Of a DNA stretch of 64,000 nt, positions 27,738-36,654 are shown in pieces. Location: assembly GCA_963779325.1 (NCBI GenBank), contig CAVZXS010000019.1, positions 248,001 to 312,000 on the forward strand, written 5' to 3'. A program made the position numbers and the translations under genes. The DNA comes from CAVZXS01 sp963779325. Its GTDB lineage: Bacteria; Bacteroidota; Bacteroidia; Chitinophagales; Chitinophagaceae. The notes under the pieces are model-generated. The model was given only the letters and a program-made list of their open reading frames with translations, was not told the DNA's origin and did not search any database. Within the stretch, counting starts at the first letter, position 1, and every line of letters starts with the position of its first letter.

Positions 27738-28766
27738 ATGAGCCAAACAACTACAGCCCCCGTTTTAACAGCCAAAGATTTTGTAACCGACCAGGAAGTA
27801 CGCTGGTGCCCCGGTTGCGGCGATTATTCTATACTTGCACAGGTGCAAAAAGTAATGCCGGGTCTTGGTATCCCCAAAGAAAATATAGTGATTATATCAG
27901 GTATCGGTTGCAGCAGCCGTTTCCCTTATTATATGAATACGTATGGTATGCACTCCATTCACGGCAGGGCTACGGCTGTAGCCAGTGGCTTAAAAGCATC
28001 GAGACCCGAACTGAGTGTATGGATTGTAACCGGTGATGGCGATGGTCTCAGCATCGGCGGCAATCATACCATTCATTTACTTCGCCGGAATTTTGACGTC
28101 AATATTTTACTTTTTAATAATCAGATATACGGCTTAACTAAGGGTCAGTACTCACCCACTTCGGAAGAAAAGAAAATAACCAAGAGTACACCCATGGGCA
28201 GTATCGATCACCCGTTTAACCCCTTGGCCCTGGCACTTGGCGCCGATGCTACTTTTGTAGCCCGCAGTATGGACCGTGATCCCAAACATTTACAAGAACT
28301 GCTTATCCGCAGCAATCAGCATAAAGGAGCATCTTTTTTAGAGATATACCAGAACTGCAACATTTTTAATGACGGCGCTTTTGAAGTATTTACCGAAAAG
28401 AAAACAAAGGCCGATGAAATATTGATTTTGGAACAGGGCAAACCTATGATTTTTGGCACTGAAAAAAATAAAGGCATCAAGCTGGATGGCTTTAAACCCA
28501 TTGTTGTAAACCTGAATGACGGGCACAGTGCCGATGAATGCTGGATACATAATGAAAATGATTTTTACAAAGCGCAAATACTGGTACGTATGTTTGATGA
28601 TCCGCAACTTGCCGATCACCTGCCGCGTCCCTTTGGTGTATTTTATGAAGGCAATCGCCTCTGCTACGAAGATGTAATGGCACAGCAAATAGCAGATGCG
28701 AAAGCAAAAAAACCCGCTGATCTTGATAAACTGCTCAGGGGAAATGAAGTGTGGATGATTAACTAG
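27738..28766 (+). CDS. korB: 2-oxoacid:ferredoxin oxidoreductase, beta subunit
   Basis: 342 residues. The thiamine diphosphate-binding subunit is recognised by WCPGCGDYSILAQVQ, ISGIGCSSRFPYYMNTYG, the GDGDGLSIGGNHTIHLLRRN motif and NNQIYGLTKGQYSPTS. These are typical of the 2-oxoglutarate/2-oxoacid beta subunit. It oxidatively decarboxylates a 2-oxoacid to the acyl-CoA, reducing ferredoxin, together with an alpha/gamma subunit (korA). In relatives korA usually precedes korB; here it is missing upstream, and only 440 non-coding bases separate korB from an unrelated membrane gene. The partner must be encoded elsewhere. Confidence 0.9.
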   Translation: MSQTTTAPVLTAKDFVTDQEVRWCPGCGDYSILAQVQKVMPGLGIPKENIVIISGIGCSSRFPYYMNTYGMHSIHGRATAVASGLKASRPELSVWIVTGDGDGLSIGGNHTIHLLRRNFDVNILLFNNQIYGLTKGQYSPTSEEKKITKSTPMGSIDHPFNPLALALGADATFVARSMDRDPKHLQELLIRSNQHKGASFLEIYQNCNIFNDGAFEVFTEKKTKADEILILEQGKPMIFGTEKNKGIKLDGFKPIVVNLNDGHSADECWIHNENDFYKAQILVRMFDDPQLADHLPRPFGVFYEGNRLCYEDVMAQQIADAKAKKPADLDKLLRGNEVWMIN

Positions 28767-28876
28767 TTTATACTAACAAAAGGCTGAGATTTGAATTTGC
28801 AATAGGCAATGAGCAATTGGCAATAATTGCCTGCCTGATTTTCGCATTTAAAGCAGCGTCTGATAAAAGATGAAAT

Positions 28877-29758
28877 CTAATCGTTTAACAAAACTTTTTC
28901 CGCATTTTTAAAAATCTTTTTCTGTTTCCAGTTGTACCAAGGCTTTGGTAATGTCTTTTTCATTACCGTATCAATGCTGCGCATACCAAACAAATTCCAG
29001 GCACCTTTCAGTTTACCTCCCAACGAAGGTTGCATGGCACGAAGACTCATAGCGAAACCGCTTTCTAAGTATTCCATATGGTGCCAATAACCGGCGGGCA
29101 TAAATAATGTATCGCCGCGTTGCAGTGTTAATTCATATCCTTGCGCAAGTTTCAGTGCCGGAAATTTTTTATAATCAGGTGTACCGTTGTTATGATGATA
29201 ATGCGAGAAGTCGGCAAGGCTCAATACCTCAAAAGGTTTACGATAAAGTTTGTGCTGTTCGTCATTTGGAAACAACAATATTTTTTTGCGGCCGGCAAAC
29301 TGCGTATGCAAAATATGCGAAAGATCAATATCAAAGTGCATATGTGTAATGGAGGTTTCGCCGCCTGTAAAAAGCATGGGATATTTTTTTACAAAGCCTT
29401 TCATTAAATGCTCGGGCCAGGTAAAATCATTTATTAACTGCGGAGCATGGTCAAAAATATTAAAAAGAAATATACGCCAACCCGCAGGTCCCTTGCTTAT
29501 CATATCTATATACTCGCCAAAGGTTTTATAATCATCGGCTTTATTAATAGGTGTATACGCATCGCTCTTTATATTATTATATAGCGGTACTCTTTTATCG
29601 CCTACTAATTCCTTAAAATAACTCCAGTTCCATTTAGAATAGGCCGGCCAGTCTTTAGCAAGGTTTTTTATAACCACGGGTAGTTGCGGGTCATAAAATT
29701 CTTTTTTAAATGTTTCGGGGTCAATGGTTTCAACCATTGTAACGGGCTTTAGCTGCAT
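28877..29758 (-). CDS. JmjC/cupin-like 2-oxoglutarate oxygenase
   Basis: 293 residues of the cupin_8/JmjC hydroxylase group. Iron ligands are visible as THMHFDIDLSHI (H-x-D) and the distal histidine in MPAGYWHHMEYL; FAGRKKILLFPNDEQHKLY contains the usual lysine/arginine after the first strand. N-terminal PVVIKNLAKDWPAYSKWNW is typical of Fe(II)/2-oxoglutarate hydroxylases of proteins or small molecules. Substrate unknown. Cytosolic; single gene with its ATG at 29758 divergent from the YrdC gene. Confidence 0.88.
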   Translation of the reverse strand: MQLKPVTMVETIDPETFKKEFYDPQLPVVIKNLAKDWPAYSKWNWSYFKELVGDKRVPLYNNIKSDAYTPINKADDYKTFGEYIDMISKGPAGWRIFLFNIFDHAPQLINDFTWPEHLMKGFVKKYPMLFTGGETSITHMHFDIDLSHILHTQFAGRKKILLFPNDEQHKLYRKPFEVLSLADFSHYHHNNGTPDYKKFPALKLAQGYELTLQRGDTLFMPAGYWHHMEYLESGFAMSLRAMQPSLGGKLKGAWNLFGMRSIDTVMKKTLPKPWYNWKQKKIFKNAEKVLLND

Positions 29759-29910
29759 TACAATAATTTTTTACAAAAATAAAGCTTGGAATGTTAGGTT
29801 TTTATGATTTTAACATCCTTTGCGGACATAAAAGTGCAATCTACATACAATTTGACTTAACTGATTGTCATCCGGATTACCTAAATTACAATAAATGAAA
29901 GTACATCTTT

Positions 29911-30519
29911 ATGTTATTACCTATTCATCCGGATAATCCGCAGGCGAGACAGATAAAAACCGTGGTAGATTGCCTGCAAAAAGGCGGAGTTATCATTTAC
30001 CCCACCGATACCATTTATGGCTTAGGTTGCGATATATTTCAGCACAAAGCCATTGAAAAAATTTGCCGTATTAAAAAAGTAGATCCTTCCAAAGCGCAGC
30101 TTTCTTTTATATGCGCCGATCTCAGCCACCTGAGCGATTTTACCAAACAACTTCCTACCTCTACTTTCAGGCTATTAAAAGAATATTTACCCGGACCCTT
30201 TACTTTTATTTTGCAGGCAAGCAAACAGGTACCCAAAATTTTGCAAAGTAAAAAAGATACCATCGGTCTGCGTATACCGGATAATAAAATAGCCAATGCT
30301 ATTTTGCAGGAATTGGGCCACCCGATACTGAGTACAAGCTTGCCGGGAGAAATGGTGGAAGATTATACCGATCCGGATATTATGTATGAAAACTTTAATA
30401 AAGAAGTAGATATTGTAATTGACGGCGGCATCGGCGGTATGGTACCATCCACTATTATCGATTGTACCAATGACGTTCCCGTACTCATCAGGCAGGGCTT
30501 GGGAGAATGGAAAGGATAA
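29911..30519 (+). CDS. L-threonylcarbamoyladenylate synthase (YrdC/Sua5 family)
   Basis: 202 residues. The YrdC fold signature is KGGVIIYPTDTIYGLGCDI (residues about 24-42), with KRIKK-like CRIKKVDPSKAQLSF, PGPFTFILQASKQVP, TIGLRIPDNKIANAIL and the SLPGE segment (normally S-x-N-x-SG). The enzyme makes threonylcarbamoyl-AMP from threonine, bicarbonate and ATP, first step of t6A37 in tRNA. The C-terminal Sua5 domain is absent, as in YrdC. The substitution LPG where many family members have ANxSG is slightly unusual and was also considered compatible with a YciO-like paralogue. Confidence 0.85.
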   Translation: MLLPIHPDNPQARQIKTVVDCLQKGGVIIYPTDTIYGLGCDIFQHKAIEKICRIKKVDPSKAQLSFICADLSHLSDFTKQLPTSTFRLLKEYLPGPFTFILQASKQVPKILQSKKDTIGLRIPDNKIANAILQELGHPILSTSLPGEMVEDYTDPDIMYENFNKEVDIVIDGGIGGMVPSTIIDCTNDVPVLIRQGLGEWKG

Positions 30520-30521
30520 AT

Positions 30522-30550
30522 AAAAAAGCACCACCTGACTAAGGTGATGC
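30522..30550 (-). terminator. Terminator of the small basic secreted protein gene
   Basis: Read on the minus strand, a 9-bp stem with one G-U pair (30528-30536 with 30542-30550) is followed by six T residues, 50 bases after the 30600 stop. Confidence 0.65.
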
Positions 30551-30599
30551 CAAACCTTCAACCATACACATTTTTGGTTTTATGATTATGCAGACGGAA

Positions 30600-30908
30600 T
30601 TAAATAAACCTGCGCTGACGGTTATGATTGAAACGAATAAAATCTCTGCGCTGCTCACGTTTCAATTGATGAATTCTTTTTCTTTCCAAAGGACCTACCC
30701 TGCCATCGCGTCGGGCAAGACACTGCGCTTTTCTTAGTTGAAAATGATTGCTGCGTAATTCTTTTGCTTCATGTCTCGTTATTTCGCCGCTTCGTATGCC
30801 ATCACGGAAACGATTTCGATTCATTCTTTCGCTATGCCTTATTTGCGCCGAAGCGGCAACGGTAAAAAGGGTCAGGAATAAACCCGCTAAAATTATTTTT
30901 GTTTTCAT
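30600..30908 (-). CDS. Small basic secreted protein
   Basis: 102 residues from the ATG at 30908, which starts a clean signal peptide (MKTKIILAGLFLTLFTVAA then SAQ). The mature part is strongly basic and charged: RHSERMNRNRFRDGIRSGE, then HEAKELRSNHFQLRKAQ, with many R/H residues and predicted helices. It resembles small periplasmic helical proteins of Bacteroidota that I cannot assign to a function; a Spy/CpxP-like chaperone shape is conceivable but without clear motif. Upstream ATG/TTG codons are out of the signal region. Confidence 0.75.
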   Translation of the reverse strand: MKTKIILAGLFLTLFTVAASAQIRHSERMNRNRFRDGIRSGEITRHEAKELRSNHFQLRKAQCLARRDGRVGPLERKRIHQLKREQRRDFIRFNHNRQRRFI

Positions 30909-31008
30909 GATTTTGTTTTTTTGGTGACTTAATGAATACATGGACAGTACCGGGTTTGCAAGGTTTAATGAAAACCCGGGCATTAACATTTTTTAACTGG
31001 TTGCGGCT

Positions 31009-31605
31009 TTAAAACAAATCCTGTTGATCGGCCAGCAGCCTGAAACTTTTGCGATGATAAGGAGTGATGCCGAATTCTTCTATGGCTTTTCGGTGCACGG
31101 CCGTGCCGTAACCTTTATTGTTTTGCCAATTATAGTTAGGAAATTGCTCATGCAATTGCAGCATATAATCATCGCGATAGGTTTTGGCCAAAATACTTGC
31201 CGCGGCAATGGATGCATAGATGCCGTCGCCTTTTATAATACATTGATGAGGGATTTTTTTGTATTTAATAAATCGATTGCCGTCAATTAATAAAAGCTCA
31301 GGTATTTTTTTTAATTGATCAATAGCCAGGTGCATGGCTTTAAAAGAAGCTTTCAAAATATTGATTCGGTCTATTTCTTCATTGCTTACAGATGCTACGG
31401 CAAATGCAACGGCTGATTCTTCAATAACAGGCCGCAAATGATAGCGGTCTTTTTCCGATAATTTTTTACTGTCGTTTAACAGCTCATGCTCAAAGTTTTT
31501 AGGCAGAATAACGGCCGCTGCGAAAACGGGTCCTGCGAAACAGCCGCGGCCCGCTTCATCGCAGCCGGCTTCGGTTAATTTTTTATGGTAAAATGATTGA
31601 AGCAT
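31009..31605 (-). CDS. rnhB: Ribonuclease HII
   Basis: 198 residues from the ATG at 31605, giving normal length and a short lead to EAGCDEAGRGCFAGPVFAAA. The catalytic acids are the D and E of CDEAGRG, the D in LLIDGNRF and the D in TYRDDYM; GYGTAVHRKAIEEFG and HRKSF complete the signature. It removes ribonucleotides from RNA-DNA hybrids, including single misincorporated ribonucleotides. A more upstream ATG at 31650 would add 15 residues. Divergent from the heme A synthase gene. Confidence 0.95.
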   Translation of the reverse strand: MLQSFYHKKLTEAGCDEAGRGCFAGPVFAAAVILPKNFEHELLNDSKKLSEKDRYHLRPVIEESAVAFAVASVSNEEIDRINILKASFKAMHLAIDQLKKIPELLLIDGNRFIKYKKIPHQCIIKGDGIYASIAAASILAKTYRDDYMLQLHEQFPNYNWQNNKGYGTAVHRKAIEEFGITPYHRKSFRLLADQQDLF

Positions 31606-31644
31606 TATTCGGTCTGCAATTTCATAAATATCCTTCAACAAAAA

Positions 31645-31676
31645 TTGCATTACACAAATTAGTGCCTTTACCTTTG
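31645..31676 (+). promoter_or_regulatory. Promoter of the heme A synthase gene
   Basis: TTG (31645-31647), 21-base gap and TACCTTTG (31669-31676) fit the Bacteroidota consensus; the ATG lies only eight bases further on. Confidence 0.55.
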
Positions 31677-31684
31677 CTGCAATT

Positions 31685-32782
31685 ATGATCGACGATCTGC
31701 AAAAAATCCGTTCTTCAAAGCCGGTAGCTACCTGGCTTATAATCGGGGTAGTAATGCTGATAATACAAATTTTACTGGGCGGTATTACAAGACTTACGGG
31801 CTCGGGCCTTTCCATTACCGAGTGGGACGTAGTTACCGGCTCATTGCCGCCAATGAGCGAACAAAAATGGTTATCAGAATTTGAAAAGTATAAGCAGACT
31901 CCGCAATTCAGTTTACTAAATTCCGATTTTACACTGCCCGATTTCAAATTTATATTTTTCTGGGAGTGGTTTCATCGTTTTTGGGCAAGATTGATAGGGA
32001 TTGTTTTCGCCGTTCCTTTTGTTATTTTTCTAATTCAAAAAAGGTTTAAGCCGTCAATGGTAAAACCATTGCTTATTCTTTTTCTGTTAGGTGCATTACA
32101 AGGCGCAGTGGGTTGGATAATGGTGGCAAGCGGATTAACCGGCGATGCTATTTATGTAAAACCAACAAGGCTTGCGCTGCACTTTATACTGGCCATGTGT
32201 TTGCTTTGTTATACCTTTTGGTTTGCATTACAGTTGATCATTCCGAAAGAAAAAATAAGCGGAAATACAGCTATAAGAAAATTTACTATAGTAACAATTG
32301 TTTTATTGGGAGTGCAACTGTTATACGGCGCATTAATGGCAGGTCACAAAGCGGCTACGGCGGCGCCTACATGGCCCGATATAAACGGCGCTGCGGTTCC
32401 GGATTCAATGTTCAGGGAAACCCCGGCCTTATTAAACCTTATTGATAATAAAATTACCATACACTTTATACACAGGTTATTAGCTTATGTACTGCTTATC
32501 GCCATACTTTTCTTTTGTATTCAACTCCGCAAGCAGGCTATTGCCAAAAACAACACATTATTACTGAAAACATGGTGGTTGCCGTTATTTATTGCTGCAT
32601 TACAGGTTGTATTAGGCATTGCCTCTGTATTAATGAGCCTGCAAATAGTACCCAACCGCTGGGGCGGTTTTGAATGGATGGCGCAATTGCACCAATTAAC
32701 AGCCATGTTCCTGCTGCTTTCGCTTATTTGGTTTTTATTTCTTGTCAGGACTGAAAAAAATACGGCTGTTAACACAATATAA
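31685..32782 (+). CDS. ctaA: Heme A synthase (COX15/CtaA family)
   Basis: 365 residues with eight predicted helices. GGITRLTGSGLSITEWDVVTGSLPP and FIFFWEWFHRFWARLIGIVF are the signature of the alphaproteobacterial/mitochondrial COX15 type; further histidines occur in ALHFILAM, HFIHRLLAYVL and QLHQLTAMFLL. It oxidises heme O to heme A for aa3-type cytochrome oxidase. No oxidase genes lie nearby. The 3' end is followed by the patatin gene after 187 bases, on the same strand. Confidence 0.93.
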   Translation: MIDDLQKIRSSKPVATWLIIGVVMLIIQILLGGITRLTGSGLSITEWDVVTGSLPPMSEQKWLSEFEKYKQTPQFSLLNSDFTLPDFKFIFFWEWFHRFWARLIGIVFAVPFVIFLIQKRFKPSMVKPLLILFLLGALQGAVGWIMVASGLTGDAIYVKPTRLALHFILAMCLLCYTFWFALQLIIPKEKISGNTAIRKFTIVTIVLLGVQLLYGALMAGHKAATAAPTWPDINGAAVPDSMFRETPALLNLIDNKITIHFIHRLLAYVLLIAILFFCIQLRKQAIAKNNTLLLKTWWLPLFIAALQVVLGIASVLMSLQIVPNRWGGFEWMAQLHQLTAMFLLLSLIWFLFLVRTEKNTAVNTI

Positions 32783-32969
32783 TACCGCTTATAATCCTAA
32801 TATAGTCCAAAGTTTCATTCATGGCGGCATTATACGTTTCGTCAGGTTTGGAGAGATTTTATTGGACTATTTACTATTTAAAATTGGTATAATTTGCAGC
32901 AATAGTTTTGATGATGCTGTTTTTAATTTCTATTTTAGTAAGGAATTAAAAATTATCTTAATAAAACTG

Positions 32970-35225
32970 ATGAAAGCCCGGCTCAGAGGTTTCTTTTTTT
33001 CTTTTCCCGTTCAGCTGTTATTTCTGCATTTCAGAAAGTACCAGGTACTGCTGGTATTTTGGATTATTATGTTCAGCGTAGTGAACGGCAGTTTTATGAA
33101 AACCTTCGGCGCCGATTCGCTTTACCTGGGTCCTGAATACTTGGGCGATGTAAACTCCATAGGCGCTTCGTTGGTGGGCATTTCAATCGGTATGTTTATT
33201 ATGAGCTGGAATGTGACTACGTTTATTTTATTCAGTCGCCATTTTAAATTTTTAGCCGCTACCACCAATCCTTTTCTGAAATATTGTACCAACAATGCTA
33301 TTATACCGGTGCTGTTTTTAATATTCTATTTTTTTAAAGCCTATCAGTTCGATCATTACAAAGAACTGATAAGCACTACGGACATTCTTTTTTTGGCCGG
33401 CGGTTTTTTAAGCGGATTAATTTTTATGCTGGCTATGTCATTCCTTTATTTCTTTGGCGCCGACAGAACGATACTGCGTACCATGACGCCGATTATAAAT
33501 AACCCGAAAGAATATATAACGCATTTGCAACCGGTAAAAGAAGTGGCTAACGGTTTAAGTTTATTAAAAGTAGAATGGTATCTCGATACGCCGTTTACCA
33601 TAAAAAAACCCAGAGATGTATCGCATTATACCGAGCAGTTTTTAGACTCTATTTTTAAAAGAAACCATTTTGCCGCGGTAATCGCCGTGTTTATCGCTTT
33701 TATATTTCTAATTATTATTGGTTTTTTTCTCGATCATAAGTTTTTCCAGGTACCTGCCGCCGCCAGCATCACGGTTTTCTTTGCCATATTAATTGGTGTA
33801 TCAGGTTCCTTTGCTTATTTCCTGGAAAGCTGGAGTGTGCCCTACCTGGTCGCATTGATTATAATCCTGAATATTGTTTATAAATTAGATTGGATTGATC
33901 CGCGCAACAAAGCCTACGGGTTGAATTATACCAATAAAACGGAGAGACCTTCCTATACAAAAGAAGGCCTGCTGGCCATGTGTACCAAGGAAAATGCCGA
34001 TGCGGACAAGCAAAACATGATTGCCGTATTAAACAATTGGAAAAAAAATCAAGAAGAGGAAAAACCACTGTTGATTATTATGAATACGAGCGGCGGCGGC
34101 AGCCGCAGTGCAACATTTACCATGAATATACTGCAGCATTTGGACAGTGTAACCGGCGGCACCATTATGAAAAAAGTTTTTCTTATCTCCGGCGCTTCGG
34201 GCGGCATGCTGGGCGCCGCTTATTTCCGCGAATTGGTTTTGCAAAAACAAAACGGAAAAAATATTGATCCACGCGATAAAAAATATGTAGCTGATATAAG
34301 CGGCGATTTACTCAACCCGCTTTTCTCTTCTTTCGTTGCAAGAGATTTAATTTCTCCCGCACAAAAATTTGCCGTGGGTAGGTACACGTACCTGAAAGAC
34401 AGAGCCTATGCATTTGAAAACAAGTTAAATGAAAATACAAGAGGATTACTGAACAAACAGTTGAAAGATTATAAAGAGGATGAATCAAAAGCAAATATTC
34501 CGCTCTTAGTTTTTGGATCGGTAGTAACAAGAGACGGAAGAAAAATGCTGATCAGTACGCAGCCCGTACGATTTATGATGCAACCCATACACGATAGCGC
34601 TTACTTGCCTGCAATGGATCCGGATATTATCGATTTTACTTCTTTCTTTGCAAAGCAAGACCCGTACAACCTGCGGATATTAACCGCCATGCGGATGAAT
34701 GCGACTTTTCCTGTTGTACTGCCCAATGTGTGGTTGCCATCCGAACCGGTGATAGATGTAATGGATGCGGGATTACGTGACAATTACGGTACGGAAACAG
34801 GGTTACGGTTTTTAGAAGTATTTGACGATTGGATAAAAGAAAATACAAGAGGTGTTTTAATATTACAAATAAGAGATCGCGGCGCCGGCGGATGGGAAGC
34901 GCCTTATTTATCGGATGATATCGGCGATCATTTAACCAAACCGTTTTTATTGCTGCAGCACAATTGGTTTAAGATGATGGAATATGCGCAGAATGATATG
35001 TTGAGTTACTATACGAATCACAAAGAGCATAAAGTACATAAAATAGTTTTTCAATACTCGTCGGCTAATGAAGAAAATAAAGCGGCGCTCAATTTTCATT
35101 TAACTAAAAGAGAACAACGCGATATTGCCGCTTCGGTAAAAAGCGAGTATAACCTGAAAAGTACTGAAGGATTGATGAAATTGCTGAATCAAAAAGATAC
35201 ATTAACCGCTAAGCCGGTTGAATAA
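32970..35225 (+). CDS. Membrane-anchored patatin-like phospholipase
   Basis: 751 residues from the ATG at 32970; the frame is open 76 codons further upstream, but that region has poor composition and overlaps ctaA. The N-terminal 300 residues contain about seven membrane helices. The C-terminal half is a patatin-like domain: MNTSGGGSRSATFTMNILQH (oxyanion loop), SGASGGMLGAAYF (nucleophile, GxSxG) and VMDAGLRDNYG (catalytic Asp in D-G-like context). Expected activity: lipid acyl hydrolysis at the inner-membrane surface. The combination with a long membrane region is unusual compared with small soluble patatins. The 3' end overlaps the convergent lipid kinase gene by 17 bases. Confidence 0.82.
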   Translation: MKARLRGFFFSFPVQLLFLHFRKYQVLLVFWIIMFSVVNGSFMKTFGADSLYLGPEYLGDVNSIGASLVGISIGMFIMSWNVTTFILFSRHFKFLAATTNPFLKYCTNNAIIPVLFLIFYFFKAYQFDHYKELISTTDILFLAGGFLSGLIFMLAMSFLYFFGADRTILRTMTPIINNPKEYITHLQPVKEVANGLSLLKVEWYLDTPFTIKKPRDVSHYTEQFLDSIFKRNHFAAVIAVFIAFIFLIIIGFFLDHKFFQVPAAASITVFFAILIGVSGSFAYFLESWSVPYLVALIIILNIVYKLDWIDPRNKAYGLNYTNKTERPSYTKEGLLAMCTKENADADKQNMIAVLNNWKKNQEEEKPLLIIMNTSGGGSRSATFTMNILQHLDSVTGGTIMKKVFLISGASGGMLGAAYFRELVLQKQNGKNIDPRDKKYVADISGDLLNPLFSSFVARDLISPAQKFAVGRYTYLKDRAYAFENKLNENTRGLLNKQLKDYKEDESKANIPLLVFGSVVTRDGRKMLISTQPVRFMMQPIHDSAYLPAMDPDIIDFTSFFAKQDPYNLRILTAMRMNATFPVVLPNVWLPSEPVIDVMDAGLRDNYGTETGLRFLEVFDDWIKENTRGVLILQIRDRGAGGWEAPYLSDDIGDHLTKPFLLLQHNWFKMMEYAQNDMLSYYTNHKEHKVHKIVFQYSSANEENKAALNFHLTKREQRDIAASVKSEYNLKSTEGLMKLLNQKDTLTAKPVE

Positions 35226-36111
35226 GATGAAAACAGGATGGGGCTACTTTTATTTTTATTTGCAGAGGAGTTTCTGCCGGGTCGCCGTCAATATGCATGG
35301 GAGCTGCTGATAAATTTTTTATAACTAATTCATCTGTTTGAAAATAAATTACACTCTTTTTTTCGTTTATAAAATTTTCCGTTTGTAATTTATTTCTTCC
35401 CGCTACTTGTTTTATAGTTTGCAAAACAAAACTCAGTTTGTTTTGATTGGTTACAATTACAATGTCCAGCAAACCGTCCGATAAGTTGGCCTTGGGCGCA
35501 ATGGTAAAATTATTTCCGAACTGGTTGCTGTTGGCAATACTGATGAAATAAGCATCTGTTTTTAAGGTGGCGGTTTTCATTTTCAGCTCAAATCGATACG
35601 TTTTGGCCGAGAAAAAATTACTGAGTGTTTGTTTTATATAAGTAGCTAAGCCGCGTTTGGGCTGATTGGCGAAATCATGCGCCACTTTAGCATCAAAACC
35701 AACACCGCAAAGCATGCAGGCAAACTGATCATTAATATAAAATCCGTCGATGGCTGCAGCTTTACCGTTAAAAATAATATCCAAAGCTTTTTCCGGTTTT
35801 TTTGAAATGCCCGCCGCCAGCGCCAACCCGTTGCCCGAACCGCAGGGTATTATACCGAAGTTTAATTTTGTATCCATTAAACTGCCGGTTACTTGGCTCA
35901 CCGTTCCGTCGCCGCCGGCTATTACTATATCCGTTGTGTTTTTTTCTTTTATAATTGATTTTAAAAAAGAATAATCGCCGCTTGCTACCGAAGGAAAAAT
36001 ATCAAAAGCAATTTTTTGCTCCTCTGTTCTTTTTGCCACATACTCCTGAAGATCGACTTTTGTTCTTGTGCCGGCAATGGGATTGATGATATAGATTATA
36101 TGGCGACTCAT
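35209..36111 (-). CDS. Diacylglycerol/sphingosine kinase-family lipid kinase
   Basis: 300 residues from the ATG at 36111. IINPIAGTRTK, the IAGGDGTVSQV motif (phosphate loop of the DAGK catalytic domain) and IPCGSGNGLA are diagnostic of the YegS/DagK/BmrU group, with LLDIVIVTNQN and PAETPLQIKI in the C-terminal beta domain. It phosphorylates a lipid such as diacylglycerol or a sphingoid base; Bacteroidota make sphingolipids, so either is possible. Converges on the patatin gene with a short overlap, so antisense interference is possible. Confidence 0.92.
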   Translation of the reverse strand: MSRHIIYIINPIAGTRTKVDLQEYVAKRTEEQKIAFDIFPSVASGDYSFLKSIIKEKNTTDIVIAGGDGTVSQVTGSLMDTKLNFGIIPCGSGNGLALAAGISKKPEKALDIIFNGKAAAIDGFYINDQFACMLCGVGFDAKVAHDFANQPKRGLATYIKQTLSNFFSAKTYRFELKMKTATLKTDAYFISIANSNQFGNNFTIAPKANLSDGLLDIVIVTNQNKLSFVLQTIKQVAGRNKLQTENFINEKKSVIYFQTDELVIKNLSAAPMHIDGDPAETPLQIKIKVAPSCFHLIQPA

Positions 36112-36166
36112 ACAGATATAAAACAACAGCGATAAGGAACGTTGCGCGGAGTTTTCTTTTTTACAA

Positions 36167-36610
36167 TTATTTTATCACAACAGTACATACATGTACTCTT
36201 CGTACTCTTATGGCGGCAGCCTTTTTCGGATCTCTCGGTATGGATGCAGTGAATATGGAGAATTGTTTTTTGCCGGCAAGTAAAACAGTGAGTTCGGTAT
36301 TGGTAAGCGTAAGACCAATTACATCTTCTTTTGTCAGCAACACATTATCGGTCGTATCATAAATCATTACACTGCGTTTCCATTCCGATTTTGTTTTGGA
36401 AACGGGAAATGCTATAACCAATGAACCCGTTTTCTTTAAAGCGCCGGCTTTTATCGCTATTTTATTTTTTACAGCATCTTCTTTGGTAACCGTCAGCATT
36501 TTTTTACTATTATGACTGATAGTGCAGTTGTTGCCGGTCTGTGCATCGGAAGTAAGCGCCATTATGCTGATTGAGATGAGTAATAGAATTTTTGTTACGG
36601 ATGTTTTCAT
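36167..36610 (-). CDS. Hypothetical secreted protein
   Basis: 147 residues. A signal peptide is visible (KILLLISISIMALTSDAQ). The mature part is beta-rich (LVIAFPVSKTKSEWKRSVMI, LTLTNTELTVLLAGKKQFSI) with a final basic segment RVRRVHVCTVVIK. Two cysteines remain after the signal (NNCTI, VHVCTV), which might pair. No family recognised. Lies between the lipid kinase and FabH genes on the same strand with gaps of 55 and 44 bases, so it may be part of one transcript. Confidence 0.7.
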   Translation of the reverse strand: MKTSVTKILLLISISIMALTSDAQTGNNCTISHNSKKMLTVTKEDAVKNKIAIKAGALKKTGSLVIAFPVSKTKSEWKRSVMIYDTTDNVLLTKEDVIGLTLTNTELTVLLAGKKQFSIFTASIPRDPKKAAAIRVRRVHVCTVVIK

Positions 36611-36654
36611 AAATTATAATTGATGATGCAATACTAAAGTTTTTATTTTACACA

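Noticed and set aside
29911..30519. YciO rather than threonylcarbamoyl-AMP synthase
   Set aside because: Overall YrdC signature and length favour the TsaC/Sua5 family, though the altered LPG segment keeps this open.
32783..32969. N-terminal extension of the patatin gene from 32742
   Set aside because: Overlaps the end of ctaA and has poor coding character; the Met at 32970 begins the conserved-looking membrane region.
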